Source: Bacteroidales bacterium UBA3623 (GTDB taxonomy: Bacteria; Bacteroidota; Bacteroidia; Bacteroidales; UBA932). Taken from it: a stretch of 14,292 nt of DNA. Numbering within the stretch: the first letter of the stretch is position 1; each line of letters opens with the position of its first letter. Where the stretch lies: the NCBI GenBank assembly GCA_002373715.1, contig DFLI01000036.1, positions 1-14,292 of the forward strand, given 5' to 3'. The position numbers and the translations under genes are program-made. Positions 1 to 6,154 of this stretch are shown piece after piece. Under the pieces are notes generated by a model. It saw nothing but the letters and a program-made list of their open reading frames with translations, ran no database searches and was not told the origin of the DNA.

Positions 1-685
1 AGCGGGGAGAATACGCCAGTTCTGACGCACAGTATTGGACGGATGGGACCCCTAGGCCCGACTGCTTGTTCTCCGCATAATAGTCGAGGAGCAGTTGATT
101 GAAGCGCTTGAGCATGTCGGATGAATCTTTGTCACCGAACGAGGTCTGTTGCAGATAGATGCGGTTGCAATACTCGAGGATCACATGGAGATAGCCTTGG
201 AGCACTCCCCGTAGGGCAGGGCTGTCTTCATGGTCCTGGACTTCTTTACGCATCTGGCCGATGAGCAGGGAAATCCGGTCCCATTCCGCAGGTGTCATCT
301 CCAGCGAGTTGCTGGAATAATAGGAGAAGAAACCGTATTCTTCCATCTTTTTCCCCCAGGCGGTTCCTTGCATCAATTCCGGAGACCAAAGGAGAACCCA
401 TCCCTTTCGGGTTATCAGTTCTCCGTTGTCTTCCACGCCTCCAATCTGCCCCGGTGCCACCGCAATGATGGAAGGACCGTTGGTCTCATAGGTCCTCATT
501 CCATAGGAAATGCCCTTGACAAACTCGTCCTGGATGAACAGTCCATACACGCTGTACCGGTTCAAGCTCCGGCGGAAGAGCCCCAGTTCTTCATAACGGA
601 GGATGCATACAAGCGGATGAAGCGAAGGAGCGTTGACATAAGCCGCATAGTCATTCGGATTGGTTATGCGTAAAACCTTTTTCAT
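1..685 (-). CDS. AraC-family transcriptional regulator, 3' part cut off by window edge
   Basis: Reading the minus strand from the ATG at 685 gives an uninterrupted 228-codon frame that runs off the left edge. It begins MKKVLRITNPNDYAAYVN. The first ~190 residues look like the ligand-sensing half of Bacteroidota AraC-type regulators: a cupin-like segment (LVCILRYEEL, then YSVYGLFIQDEFVKGISYG) followed by a helical linker (NRIYLQQTSF, then MLKRFNQLLLDYY). The last visible residues (GVPSVQYCASELAYSPR) match the start of the AraC helix-turn-helix domain, so most of the DNA-binding half is missing. It is divergent from the EFR1-type gene at 808 across a 122-bp gap, so it most likely regulates that gene and itself. 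The family is clear; the inducer is unknown. Confidence 0.85.
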   Translation of the reverse strand, partial: MKKVLRITNPNDYAAYVNAPSLHPLVCILRYEELGLFRRSLNRYSVYGLFIQDEFVKGISYGMRTYETNGPSIIAVAPGQIGGVEDNGELITRKGWVLLWSPELMQGTAWGKKMEEYGFFSYYSSNSLEMTPAEWDRISLLIGQMRKEVQDHEDSPALRGVLQGYLHVILEYCNRIYLQQTSFGDKDSSDMLKRFNQLLLDYYAENKQSGLGVPSVQYCASELAYSPR

Positions 686-709
686 ACGTATAAGTCTCTG
701 CAAGTTGGA

Positions 710-717
710 CAAATATA
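710..717 (-). promoter_or_regulatory. -7 box for the AraC-type gene
   Basis: On the minus strand this reads TATATTTG, an exact match to the Bacteroidota -7 consensus TAnnTTTG. It predicts a transcript start near 706 and a leader of about 21 nt before the ATG at 685. I see no good TTTG at the -33 spacing, so the promoter may need an activator. Confidence 0.6.
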
Positions 718-765
718 ATGATTATCTGCGAAATTGGTTAATAATGGACAAAAATGTGTTATGCC

Positions 766-779
766 GTTTCAGATGAAAC
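766..779. promoter_or_regulatory. Short inverted repeat, possible operator of the divergent redox locus
   Basis: GTTTC-agat-GAAAC is a 5-bp inverted repeat that ends 4 bp before the -7 box of the EFR1-type gene, where a -33 element would otherwise be expected. The position suits an operator for the neighbouring AraC-type protein. Such a short dyad can arise by chance, so this is only a candidate. Confidence 0.3.
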
Positions 780-783
780 ACGC

Positions 784-791
784 TAATTTTG
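784..791 (+). promoter_or_regulatory. -7 box for the EFR1-type ferredoxin gene
   Basis: TAATTTTG fits TAnnTTTG exactly. It predicts a transcript start near 795 and a leader of about 13 nt before the ATG at 808. No TTTG lies at the usual 19-21 bp upstream, which fits a promoter that depends on an activator. Confidence 0.55.
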
Positions 792-807
792 TAAAAATCA
801 AACCAGT

Positions 808-1737
808 ATGGATATCAATCGCCTCATCAATCGGAGAAATGCCCTCAAGGTGTTGGGCCTCGGCATGCTTGCCACCTGTGTCCCGATCCTTCCCGCCAGC
901 GGAAACACCCGGAAAGAAAAGAAGATCAAACGCCTGATCTTCTATTTCTCCGCCACCGGCAACAGCCTTTATGTTTCACGCCAGATTGCCGGAGAAGAAG
1001 GCACCCTGCTGAGCATCTCGCAGGAAATCCACAATGAGAATCCGGTCTATGAGGCAGAGGAAATCGGCTTCGTCTGCCCGGTCTACTGCTTCATCCCGCC
1101 GGCCATCGTGCAGGACTTCATCGCCCGTTCCACTTTCAAGGCCGATTATTTCTTCACCGTCGGCACTTTCGGCGCCCACAGCACGATCTTTCCGGAGTTC
1201 GTGGACAACCTGGCCAAGGAGAACGGTTTCCAGATGAATTACATCAATACGATCCAGATGGTCGATACCTACCTGCCGTATTTTGATGCGGAGAGGGAGA
1301 AGGCGGACCCGAAGAATCAGCTGATTCCCGAGAAGATCGCCGCCGTTCTCGCGGCCATCGACAAGCGCGAAAATTACATCCTGCCGGTCACCGAGATGGA
1401 CAGGATGATCTGCGAAGGGTATTACCGTTCCTCCGGACGTGACCGCACGCGGCCGACGGTCACCCGTTCAGAGAAAATCGTCTTCGCTACGGACGCCTGC
1501 ATCGGCTGCGGTGTTTGCACGTCGGTCTGCCCACACGGTTCCTGGAAGGTGGTCGACGGTCATTCCGTCGCTGAAGGCGATTGCGAAAACTGCCTGGCCT
1601 GCGTCCACAACTGCCCGCAGAAGGCCATCTCCATCATCCCGACCCCTCCGGAGCCGGAGGAGCCGAACCGGAACGCGCGCTACCGCAATCCGAACGTGAG
1701 CTTGGCAGACCTGATTAAAGCCAACAGCCAGATCTGA
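808..1737 (+). CDS. EFR1-type flavodoxin/2[4Fe-4S] ferredoxin fusion with Tat-like leader
   Basis: This 309-residue protein is a predicted electron carrier joining a flavodoxin-like domain to a bacterial ferredoxin domain. The FMN phosphate loop is visible as YFSATGNS (residues 46-53). Two complete [4Fe-4S] motifs follow: C231, C234, C237, C241 and C259, C262, C265, C269, each ending in CP. The N-terminus (NRRNALKVLGLGML) has twin arginines at 9-10 and a hydrophobic stretch ending near PASG, resembling a Tat export signal. Folded Fe-S proteins are typical Tat cargo, so a periplasmic location is possible but inferred. The stop overlaps by one base the ATG of the broken oxidoreductase gene at 1737, so the two were co-transcribed. 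The redox partner is not evident. Confidence 0.88.
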   Translation: MDINRLINRRNALKVLGLGMLATCVPILPASGNTRKEKKIKRLIFYFSATGNSLYVSRQIAGEEGTLLSISQEIHNENPVYEAEEIGFVCPVYCFIPPAIVQDFIARSTFKADYFFTVGTFGAHSTIFPEFVDNLAKENGFQMNYINTIQMVDTYLPYFDAEREKADPKNQLIPEKIAAVLAAIDKRENYILPVTEMDRMICEGYYRSSGRDRTRPTVTRSEKIVFATDACIGCGVCTSVCPHGSWKVVDGHSVAEGDCENCLACVHNCPQKAISIIPTPPEPEEPNRNARYRNPNVSLADLIKANSQI

Positions 1738-1887
1738 TGAAAAAAGTTGTTGTCATATCCACCAGTCTCCGTCCGGGTTCCAACAGCCATGCCCTGGCGG
1801 AGCAGTTCGCCGAAGGTGCGAAGAGCACGGGAAATCAGCGGAAACCCCAAACTTCAGGAGGCGTTTGAACTGGGGAAGAACGTTTAG
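1737..1887 (+). pseudogene. NAD(P)H/FMN-dependent oxidoreductase remnant with internal deletion
   Basis: The ATG at 1737 overlaps the previous stop (TGATG). The first ~32 codons (MKKVVVISTSLRPGSNSHAL...) are the classic N-terminus of flavodoxin-fold NAD(P)H-dependent oxidoreductases, including the flavin-phosphate loop TSLRPGSNS. That frame then becomes meaningless and stops at 1866-1868 (43 aa). In the +1 frame, from about 1830 to the stop at 1885-1887, the DNA encodes EISGNPKLQEAFELGKNV, which resembles the C-terminal tail of the same family. The family is usually about 180 residues, so roughly 130 internal residues appear deleted, with a frameshift at the join. The product cannot be functional. 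The intact ancestor was probably the partner of the EFR1-type protein. The C-terminal match is from memory of the family, not from an alignment. Confidence 0.75.
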
Positions 1888-2029
1888 CCTATACTTTTAC
1901 TCCTGTTTTAGAATGGCTGTTCGGGCAAGTAAAAGGAGTCCCTACTGACAAGTAAATTCGAATTTCTCGGTCTCTTCTACCGCCAACATAATAACCCCTT
2001 AACCCCAATCCTTGAAACCAACCATCCCC
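1888..2029. other. Intergenic stretch between redox locus and barrel gene
   Basis: I see no gene here. A 7-bp inverted pair, CTTTTAC near 1895 and GTAAAAG near 1930, is separated by about 28 nt and has no U-tract, so I do not call it a terminator. The sequence becomes C/A-rich towards the repeat that begins at 2027. Confidence 0.4.
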
Positions 2030-2059
2030 ATTCACCGAGAAAAGGGGCCCATTCACCGA
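2030..2059. promoter_or_regulatory. Candidate LytTR operator: two direct repeats with 21-bp period
   Basis: ATTCACCGA occurs at 2030-2038 and again at 2051-2059; the match extends to 12 bp as CCCATTCACCGA at 2027 and 2048. Each 9-bp unit, read on the minus strand as TCGGTGAAT, agrees at 7 of 9 positions with the published LytTR half-site [TA][AC][CA]GTTN[AG][TG]. The 12-bp spacer (two helical turns centre to centre) is the spacing known for LytTR dimers. The site ends 29 bp before the -7 box at 2089, the position of an activator, and a LytTR protein is encoded downstream at 3448. Binding itself is inferred. Confidence 0.6.
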
Positions 2060-2088
2060 TTAAAATCGTCAAACAGGAAGCGTGTGCG

Positions 2089-2096
2089 TAGTTTTG
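2089..2096 (+). promoter_or_regulatory. -7 box for the outer-membrane barrel gene
   Basis: TAGTTTTG fits TAnnTTTG exactly and predicts a start near 2100 with a leader of about 22 nt. No TTTG is present around 2066-2069, where the -33 element should be. A weak -33 behind an upstream repeat is what an activator-dependent promoter looks like. Confidence 0.6.
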
Positions 2097-2121
2097 TGCC
2101 GAAAACAAAACGAAGCACGCC

Positions 2122-3408
2122 ATGAAACGCATCCTCCTCTCCCTCGCCATCCTGCTGGTCCCGGTCCTCGCCCTGGCCCAGGACAACAAGAAAGAAATCG
2201 TCAAGACCGGCTGGAACATCGGCCTTCTGCCGGCCTTCCGATACGATAACGACCTGGGGTTCCAGTTCGGGGCGCTCAGCCAACTGTATCATTATGGGGA
2301 CGGGTCGGATTATCCCAACTATCGGCACAAGGTGATGGCGATTGCCAGCATCTATTCCCGCGGCGCAAAGCAGTTCTCGCTGGATTATGACTCGAAGCAC
2401 CTGCTGCGGGACATGCGGGTGACGGCCCATGCGGAGTACATGGACAATCCGCTGCATGGGTTCTACGGATTCAATGGTGCGGTGGCGCCGTACTATGCCG
2501 ACTTGGACCGCCGGAAAGCGGCGGACGGCCAGGACGGGATCGCCTTCTATGCCAACGCCCAGCATCAGTTCACCGCTTCGCTGGACCTGCAGGGGAGAAT
2601 GGCCGACCATCTGACCTGGATCGGGGGCGTGCGGTACATCTGGCAGGACTACAAGGACGTTTCCGTAAGCGTGTACGACGGGACGCAGTCGCTGTTCCAC
2701 CAATATGTGGAGAACGGGCTGATTCCGGAGGCGGAGACCTGGGGCCACCGGGCCGAGCTCAAGGCCGGCCTGGTCTATGACACGCGCGATTTCGAGGCCA
2801 ATCCGGCCCGGGGGCTGTATGCGACGGCCACCCTCACCGGCGGTGCCAGTTTCTCCTCCGAGCGGAGCCTGTCGATGGTGTTCGCCTTCGACGTGCGCCA
2901 GTATCTGCCGATCATCCCTTCCCGGCTTACACTGGCCTGGCAGGTAAAAGGCGGCGGCCTCGTCGCTGGTTCCCTGCCGTTCTACGCCCTGCCTGCTTTC
3001 GAGATGCGGGGGACCTTCGGAAACCGTATCACCGGGGCGGATGTCCTCGGCGGCAGCCTGGACCTGCGTCTGCGGCTCGCTTCCTTCCAGGCTATCAAGC
3101 AGAACTTCGAGTTGGGCCTGGTAGGCTTCGCCGATGCCGGCGGGGTCATCCGGCCGTATCGGCTGGACGCACAGAAACGCCTGGGCGGCTGCACCGTGGA
3201 AAAGACGCTCGATGGTGTGGCGTATGGACCATACCGAAGCGTGTACGACCCGGGCATCGCCGACTGCGAGCGGCTGCATACCAGCGTCGGTGGCGGTTTC
3301 TTCTTCAGCATGAACCATAACTTCATCACAGCCGTCGAGTTCGGCCATCCGTTGAACCCGCAGGACGGGACCATGGGCGTTTACGTCAATCTCGGATTCT
3401 CGTTCTAA
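2122..3408 (+). CDS. Omp85/BamA-like outer-membrane beta-barrel without POTRA domains
   Basis: This 428-residue protein starts with a signal peptide (MKRILLSLAILLVPVLALAQ) and is then dominated by alternating aromatic and polar beta-strands, ending in the terminal phenylalanine typical of outer-membrane barrels (NLGFSF). The order of features fits the bacterial surface antigen (Omp85) barrel: YDTRDFEANPARGLYATA is the usual 'DTRD...P..G' strand pair, and MRGTFGNRITG resembles the conserved RGY/RGF loop-6 motif. There is no room for POTRA repeats between the signal peptide and the barrel, so it is unlikely to be the essential BamA. It could be a channel, a surface-lipid or lipoprotein exporter, or a surface adhesin; the sequence does not say which. 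It is followed 39 bp later by the LytTR gene. Confidence 0.8.
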   Translation: MKRILLSLAILLVPVLALAQDNKKEIVKTGWNIGLLPAFRYDNDLGFQFGALSQLYHYGDGSDYPNYRHKVMAIASIYSRGAKQFSLDYDSKHLLRDMRVTAHAEYMDNPLHGFYGFNGAVAPYYADLDRRKAADGQDGIAFYANAQHQFTASLDLQGRMADHLTWIGGVRYIWQDYKDVSVSVYDGTQSLFHQYVENGLIPEAETWGHRAELKAGLVYDTRDFEANPARGLYATATLTGGASFSSERSLSMVFAFDVRQYLPIIPSRLTLAWQVKGGGLVAGSLPFYALPAFEMRGTFGNRITGADVLGGSLDLRLRLASFQAIKQNFELGLVGFADAGGVIRPYRLDAQKRLGGCTVEKTLDGVAYGPYRSVYDPGIADCERLHTSVGGGFFFSMNHNFITAVEFGHPLNPQDGTMGVYVNLGFSF

Positions 3409-3423
3409 TCCGCGGAAAATGCT

Positions 3424-3431
3424 TATCTTTG
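3424..3431 (+). promoter_or_regulatory. -7 box for the LytTR gene
   Basis: TATCTTTG fits TAnnTTTG exactly. It predicts a transcript start near 3434-3435. That rules out the in-frame GTG at 3433 and supports the ATG at 3448. The regulator can therefore be expressed separately from the barrel gene. Confidence 0.65.
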
Positions 3432-3456
3432 CGTGTCACCGCCACCCATGACACGC
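3431..3456. promoter_or_regulatory. Perfect 8-bp inverted repeat spanning promoter and start codon of the LytTR gene
   Basis: GCGTGTCA (3431-3438) and TGACACGC (3449-3456) are perfect inverted copies around a 10-nt centre. The left arm touches the last base of the -7 box and the right arm covers the TG of the ATG. If transcription begins near 3435 only half of the left arm is in the RNA, so a DNA operator fits better than an RNA hairpin. What would bind there is unknown. Confidence 0.5.
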
Positions 3457-4341
3457 AAAAGAACCATCCTCTTCCTGGGCATCCTGCTGGCGCTGCTCCT
3501 CGTCCCGACCGTGCTTCCGTACTTGATCGGACATCTGCTGCTGCCTTTCTGGGCCTACCTGCTGTATGCCTTAATCCTCCTGGTGAACGCGGGCATCTAC
3601 CTGGCGAACCGCCTGTGGCTCATCGACAGGTTCTTCATCCAGGGGCGGGTCGGCACCTTTTCCGCCTGGAACCTGGCGCTTCTCCTGGCGGGTGTCGTCC
3701 TCGAGATCCTGGTCCTGGACCTTTCCGGGAGAGCGACCCTCAGCGACGGACTCACTGTATCCGGCGTGCTGGATGTTGGAACCAAGATCTCCCAGCGGGT
3801 TTTCGTTCCCGTCCTGGGTTTCCTGATGGTGCTCATCGCGTTGGCCGTCGCGCTGTCGGACGAGTGGCGTCTCGCTGCGTTCAAGTACCGGGAGGCGCAG
3901 CAGCGCAACGCGCGGCTCGGGCGGGACATCGACAGCCTGAAAGGCCAGGTCGAAGCCTTCCGCCGCCGCGAGACCGCCTCCGCCGCCGACTCCATCGCCG
4001 TCAAGGTGGACCTCGTGATGACCAAGGTTCCGCTGGACGACATTCTTTACATCAAGGCCGACGGCGACTACATCGTCATCCACAAGGCCGACGGGAAGAC
4101 CCTGATGACGCTCATGACCTTGAAGGCCCTGGAGAGGCAGCTGCCCTACGACCGCTTCTGCCGCACGCACCGTTCCTGGATCGTCAACGTTGACAAAGCC
4201 CGCGGCATCCGCGACGGCAAAATCCTGGTCGGTGACGCCGTCATCCCCCTCTCCGATTCCTGCAAAGCCGCTTTCTTCGAACTCCTCTCACACAAGTCCA
4301 TCTTCCTGAAAGCGGAGCCAACTGTCCTAAAAGAAAAGTAA
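3448..4341 (+). CDS. Membrane-anchored LytTR-domain transcription factor
   Basis: From the ATG at 3448 the protein has 297 residues. Four hydrophobic segments are visible at about 7-28, 31-52, 72-92 and 117-137. A charged, probably coiled-coil linker follows (~140-175), then a complete LytTR DNA-binding domain (~183-283) with the family hallmarks DILYIKADGDYIVIH, FCRTHRSWIVNVD and IPLSD. There is no receiver or kinase domain. The layout is a histidine-kinase-like membrane sensor whose catalytic part is replaced by a DNA-binding domain, so the signal would act without phosphotransfer. Such proteins must regulate DNA from the membrane. The candidate operator at 2030-2059, upstream of the adjacent barrel gene, is the obvious target. 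An in-frame GTG at 3433 is rejected because the promoter overlaps it. The signal is unknown. Confidence 0.88.
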   Translation: MTRKRTILFLGILLALLLVPTVLPYLIGHLLLPFWAYLLYALILLVNAGIYLANRLWLIDRFFIQGRVGTFSAWNLALLLAGVVLEILVLDLSGRATLSDGLTVSGVLDVGTKISQRVFVPVLGFLMVLIALAVALSDEWRLAAFKYREAQQRNARLGRDIDSLKGQVEAFRRRETASAADSIAVKVDLVMTKVPLDDILYIKADGDYIVIHKADGKTLMTLMTLKALERQLPYDRFCRTHRSWIVNVDKARGIRDGKILVGDAVIPLSDSCKAAFFELLSHKSIFLKAEPTVLKEK

Positions 4342-4730
4342 ATCCCGAAGCGAGTGGAGATTGACTACCCGACCTTCCGCGCTGTTATCATGAGCCGATG
4401 ATTGTTCTCGAGGATGCAGGTATTTGATTGGAGTAGAGGCGGCGGCTATGATTCGGCGGTATAACCCTTAAGAGCGGTCGACGGGGATTTGCTGTGTATC
4501 GTGTCGGGAAGGTGGTGGCGCAATATACGGCGATGAGGCTAAAAAAGCCGAAATTTGGCGATGAAATACTGGCGTTTGAAGTCCAAAGAAGGCGTCTTTT
4601 CCCTGTATGATGGCCGTTCAAGTCGCTTTCCCTATACGTCCTGAAAAGCCACGAAAGTTTCACCTATGTTTCACCTGATGTCTTTTTGGCTTTGTATAAA
4701 ACACTGATTTTCAATATATTACAAGATATA
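4342..4730. other. 389-bp gene-free stretch at the presumed island end
   Basis: No reading frame here resembles a protein family. The 91-aa minus-strand frame at 4388-4663 is biased towards S, R and P and is probably noise. The only structured element is the pair of GTTTCACCT repeats at 4657-4676. The last ~50 bp are AT-rich, a contrast with the coding DNA on both sides. I see no integrase gene or remnant. Confidence 0.5.
4657..4676. repeat. Two 9-bp direct repeats with 11-bp period near the att core
   Basis: GTTTCACCT is present at 4657-4665 and 4668-4676, one helical turn apart on the same face of the DNA. They lie 54-74 bp inside the presumed element, measured from the tRNA fragment at 4731. 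That is where tyrosine recombinases and excision factors often have arm-type sites. The function is inferred from position only. Confidence 0.4.
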
Positions 4731-4754
4731 GTTCGAGTCTCGTTTTCCGCTCCA
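4731..4754 (+). other. 3' fragment of a tRNA-Gly gene, likely attachment-site scar
   Basis: The 24 nt can be parsed exactly as the end of a tRNA: G closing the T-stem, T-loop TTCGAGT, T-stem strand CTCGT, acceptor strand TTTCCGC, discriminator T, and encoded CCA. This closely resembles the 3' end of bacterial tRNA-Gly(GCC), which ends CTCGTTTCCCGCTCCA in E. coli. Upstream, the sequence (ACAAGATATA) cannot form the other T-stem strand, and no cloverleaf exists. It is therefore not a working tRNA gene but a displaced 3' end, as left when a tyrosine-recombinase element inserts at a tRNA. A terminator follows directly, as expected of the original chromosomal flank. The predicted intact tRNA-Gly and integrase would lie left of this window. 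Confidence 0.72.
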
Positions 4755-4785
4755 AAAAACGCTTCGGTTTTCCGAAGCGTTTTTT
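4754..4785. terminator. Bidirectional rho-independent terminator
   Basis: A 14-bp perfect inverted repeat surrounds the loop TTTT, with core ACGCTTCGG/CCGAAGCGT flanked by A6 and T6, so it has a U-tract in both directions. It lies 18 bp beyond the metY stop on the minus strand and directly behind the tRNA fragment on the plus strand. It would end both transcripts. Confidence 0.93.
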
Positions 4786-4803
4786 TGTTGATAACTACAA
4801 ATT

Positions 4804-6090
4804 CTAGATGAGTGCCAGCGCCTGGGAGATATCGGCCAGAAGGTCGTCTATGTGCTCTGTGCCGATAGAAAGGCGCACGGTGCTCTGGAAGATGCCCTGA
4901 TCGGTAAGCTCCTCCTCCGTAAGCTGGGAGTGCGTAGTGGTGGCGGGATGGATCACCAGGGACTTGACATCGGCCACGTTGGCCAGGAGGGAGAAGATCT
5001 TCAGCGAGTCGATGAAGCGGAAAGCTTCCTTTCGGCCGCCCTTGATTTCAAAGGTGAAGATGGATCCGCCTCCGTTAGGGAAGTACCTTTTATAAGTAGC
5101 GTGATCCGGATGATCCGGCAGGGAAGGATGGTTCACCTTGGCCACCTTGGGATGCCTGGACAGGAATTCTACCACCTTCAGCGCATTGGACACGTGTCTT
5201 TCAACCCTGAGTGAGAGCGTCTCCAGGCCCTGCAGGAAGATAAAGCAGCTGACAGGGGAGAGCGTGGCGCCGGTATCGCGAAGCAGGATGGCGCGGGCGC
5301 GGGTGATGTAGGCGGCGGGCCCCACGGCATCGGCAAACACAATCCCGTGATAGCTGTTCTCCGGCCGGGTAAACTGCGGGAACTTGCCGGACGCCTTCCA
5401 GTCGAATTTTCCGGAGTCTACGATGACCCCGCCGATGGTGGTGCCGTGGCCGCCGATGAACTTGGTGGCAGAGTGCACCACAATATCGGCCCCGTGCTCG
5501 ATGGGACGAAGGAGGAAAGGCGTGGCAAAGGTATTGTCCACCACCAGGGGAATCTGGTGCCGATGGGCAATCTGCGCCACTTTCTCAATGTCTGTCACAT
5601 TACCGTTGGGGTTGCCGAAAGTTTCGATGAAAAGAAGTTTGGTCTCCGGGCGGATGGCCTTTTCGAAGTTGGAAAGGTCTGAAGGGTCTACAAAGGTGGT
5701 GGAAATGCCATAGGGCACCAGCGTGTGCTGCAGCAGATCGTAGGTGCCTCCGTAGATGGTCTTGGCAGCAACCACGTGGTCTCCCGCGCGGGTGATGTTG
5801 AGGATGGAGTAAGTGATGGCGGCAGCACCGGAGGCTACGGCCAGGGCACCAACGCCCCCTTCCAGGGCGGCGATTCTCTGCTCCAGGACATCCTGGGTGG
5901 TGTTGGTGAGGCGGCTGTAGATGTTGCCGGGATCGGCCAGGCCGAAGCGGGCGGCAGCGTGTTCGCTGTTATGGAACACATAAGAGGAGGTCTGGTAAAT
6001 GGGGACGGCACGGGCATCGGATGCGGGGTCTGAGTGCTCCTGACCTACGTGGAGCTGAAGGGTTTCGAAGTGAAGCGGAGTGGTAGCCAT
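4804..6090 (-). CDS. metY: O-acetylhomoserine sulfhydrylase (aminocarboxypropyltransferase)
   Basis: This 428-residue PLP enzyme belongs to the Cys/Met metabolism family. It would make homocysteine from O-acetylhomoserine and sulfide in the cytosol, the direct-sulfhydrylation route to methionine. The Schiff-base lysine is K210 in HSATKFIGGHGT. Other family signatures include SSYVFHNSEHAAARFG near the start, YSRLTNTT (57-64), the cofactor-stacking region SGAAAITYSI, ETFGNPNG (156-163) and VDNTFATP. The length matches MetY, which is longer than the ~390-residue MetB/MetC, and the insert after the lysine (FDWKASGKFPQFTRPENSYHG) is typical of MetY. It is monocistronic, ends at the strong terminator at 4754-4785, and is divergent from an Lrp-type regulator that is its likely controller. 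Confidence 0.93.
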   Translation of the reverse strand: MATTPLHFETLQLHVGQEHSDPASDARAVPIYQTSSYVFHNSEHAAARFGLADPGNIYSRLTNTTQDVLEQRIAALEGGVGALAVASGAAAITYSILNITRAGDHVVAAKTIYGGTYDLLQHTLVPYGISTTFVDPSDLSNFEKAIRPETKLLFIETFGNPNGNVTDIEKVAQIAHRHQIPLVVDNTFATPFLLRPIEHGADIVVHSATKFIGGHGTTIGGVIVDSGKFDWKASGKFPQFTRPENSYHGIVFADAVGPAAYITRARAILLRDTGATLSPVSCFIFLQGLETLSLRVERHVSNALKVVEFLSRHPKVAKVNHPSLPDHPDHATYKRYFPNGGGSIFTFEIKGGRKEAFRFIDSLKIFSLLANVADVKSLVIHPATTTHSQLTEEELTDQGIFQSTVRLSIGTEHIDDLLADISQALALI

Positions 6091-6118
6091 TGTATTTCGT
6101 TTTATTGTTTTCTGCTTG

Positions 6119-6150
6119 CAAAGTTATGTGCGGTGGAGATTTCCTGCAAG
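6119..6150 (-). promoter_or_regulatory. metY promoter
   Basis: On the minus strand the -7 box is TAACTTTG (6119-6126), and a near -33 element CTTG (6147-6150) lies 20 bp upstream. The predicted start is near 6115, leaving a leader of about 25 nt, too short for a SAM-sensing riboswitch. The -33 region abuts that of the divergent lrp-type promoter, so one bound regulator could affect both. Confidence 0.65.
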
Positions 6151-6154
6151 AATC

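Noticed and set aside
230..673. 147-codon open frame on the plus strand
   Set aside because: It lies antisense to the AraC-type gene, whose minus-strand translation is clearly family-like and has a -7 box; the plus frame has no recognisable features.
1895..1936. Terminator after the oxidoreductase remnant (CTTTTAC/GTAAAAG)
   Set aside because: The loop is about 28 nt, the stem is 7 bp and AT-rich, and no T-run follows.
2053..3348. 431-codon open frame antisense to the barrel gene
   Set aside because: It is a GC-skew shadow: the plus strand encodes a signal peptide and barrel, while this frame covers the barrel promoter and has no domain.
3433..3447. GTG start for the LytTR protein
   Set aside because: It is immediately after the -7 box and at or before the predicted transcript start; the ATG at 3448 gives a normal membrane-protein N-terminus.
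4388..4663. 91-codon open frame on the minus strand in the gap after the LytTR gene
   Set aside because: Composition is rich in S, R, P and T without any family motif, no -7 box precedes it, and it does not resemble the N-terminus of a Bacteroidota integrase.
4680..4754. A complete tRNA-Gly gene
   Set aside because: Only the 3' 24 nt fit; upstream there is no D-arm, anticodon arm or GCGGAAA acceptor strand at the right distance.
6090..6120. SAM-type riboswitch upstream of metY
   Set aside because: The predicted leader is only about 25 nt, too short for any known SAM-binding fold.
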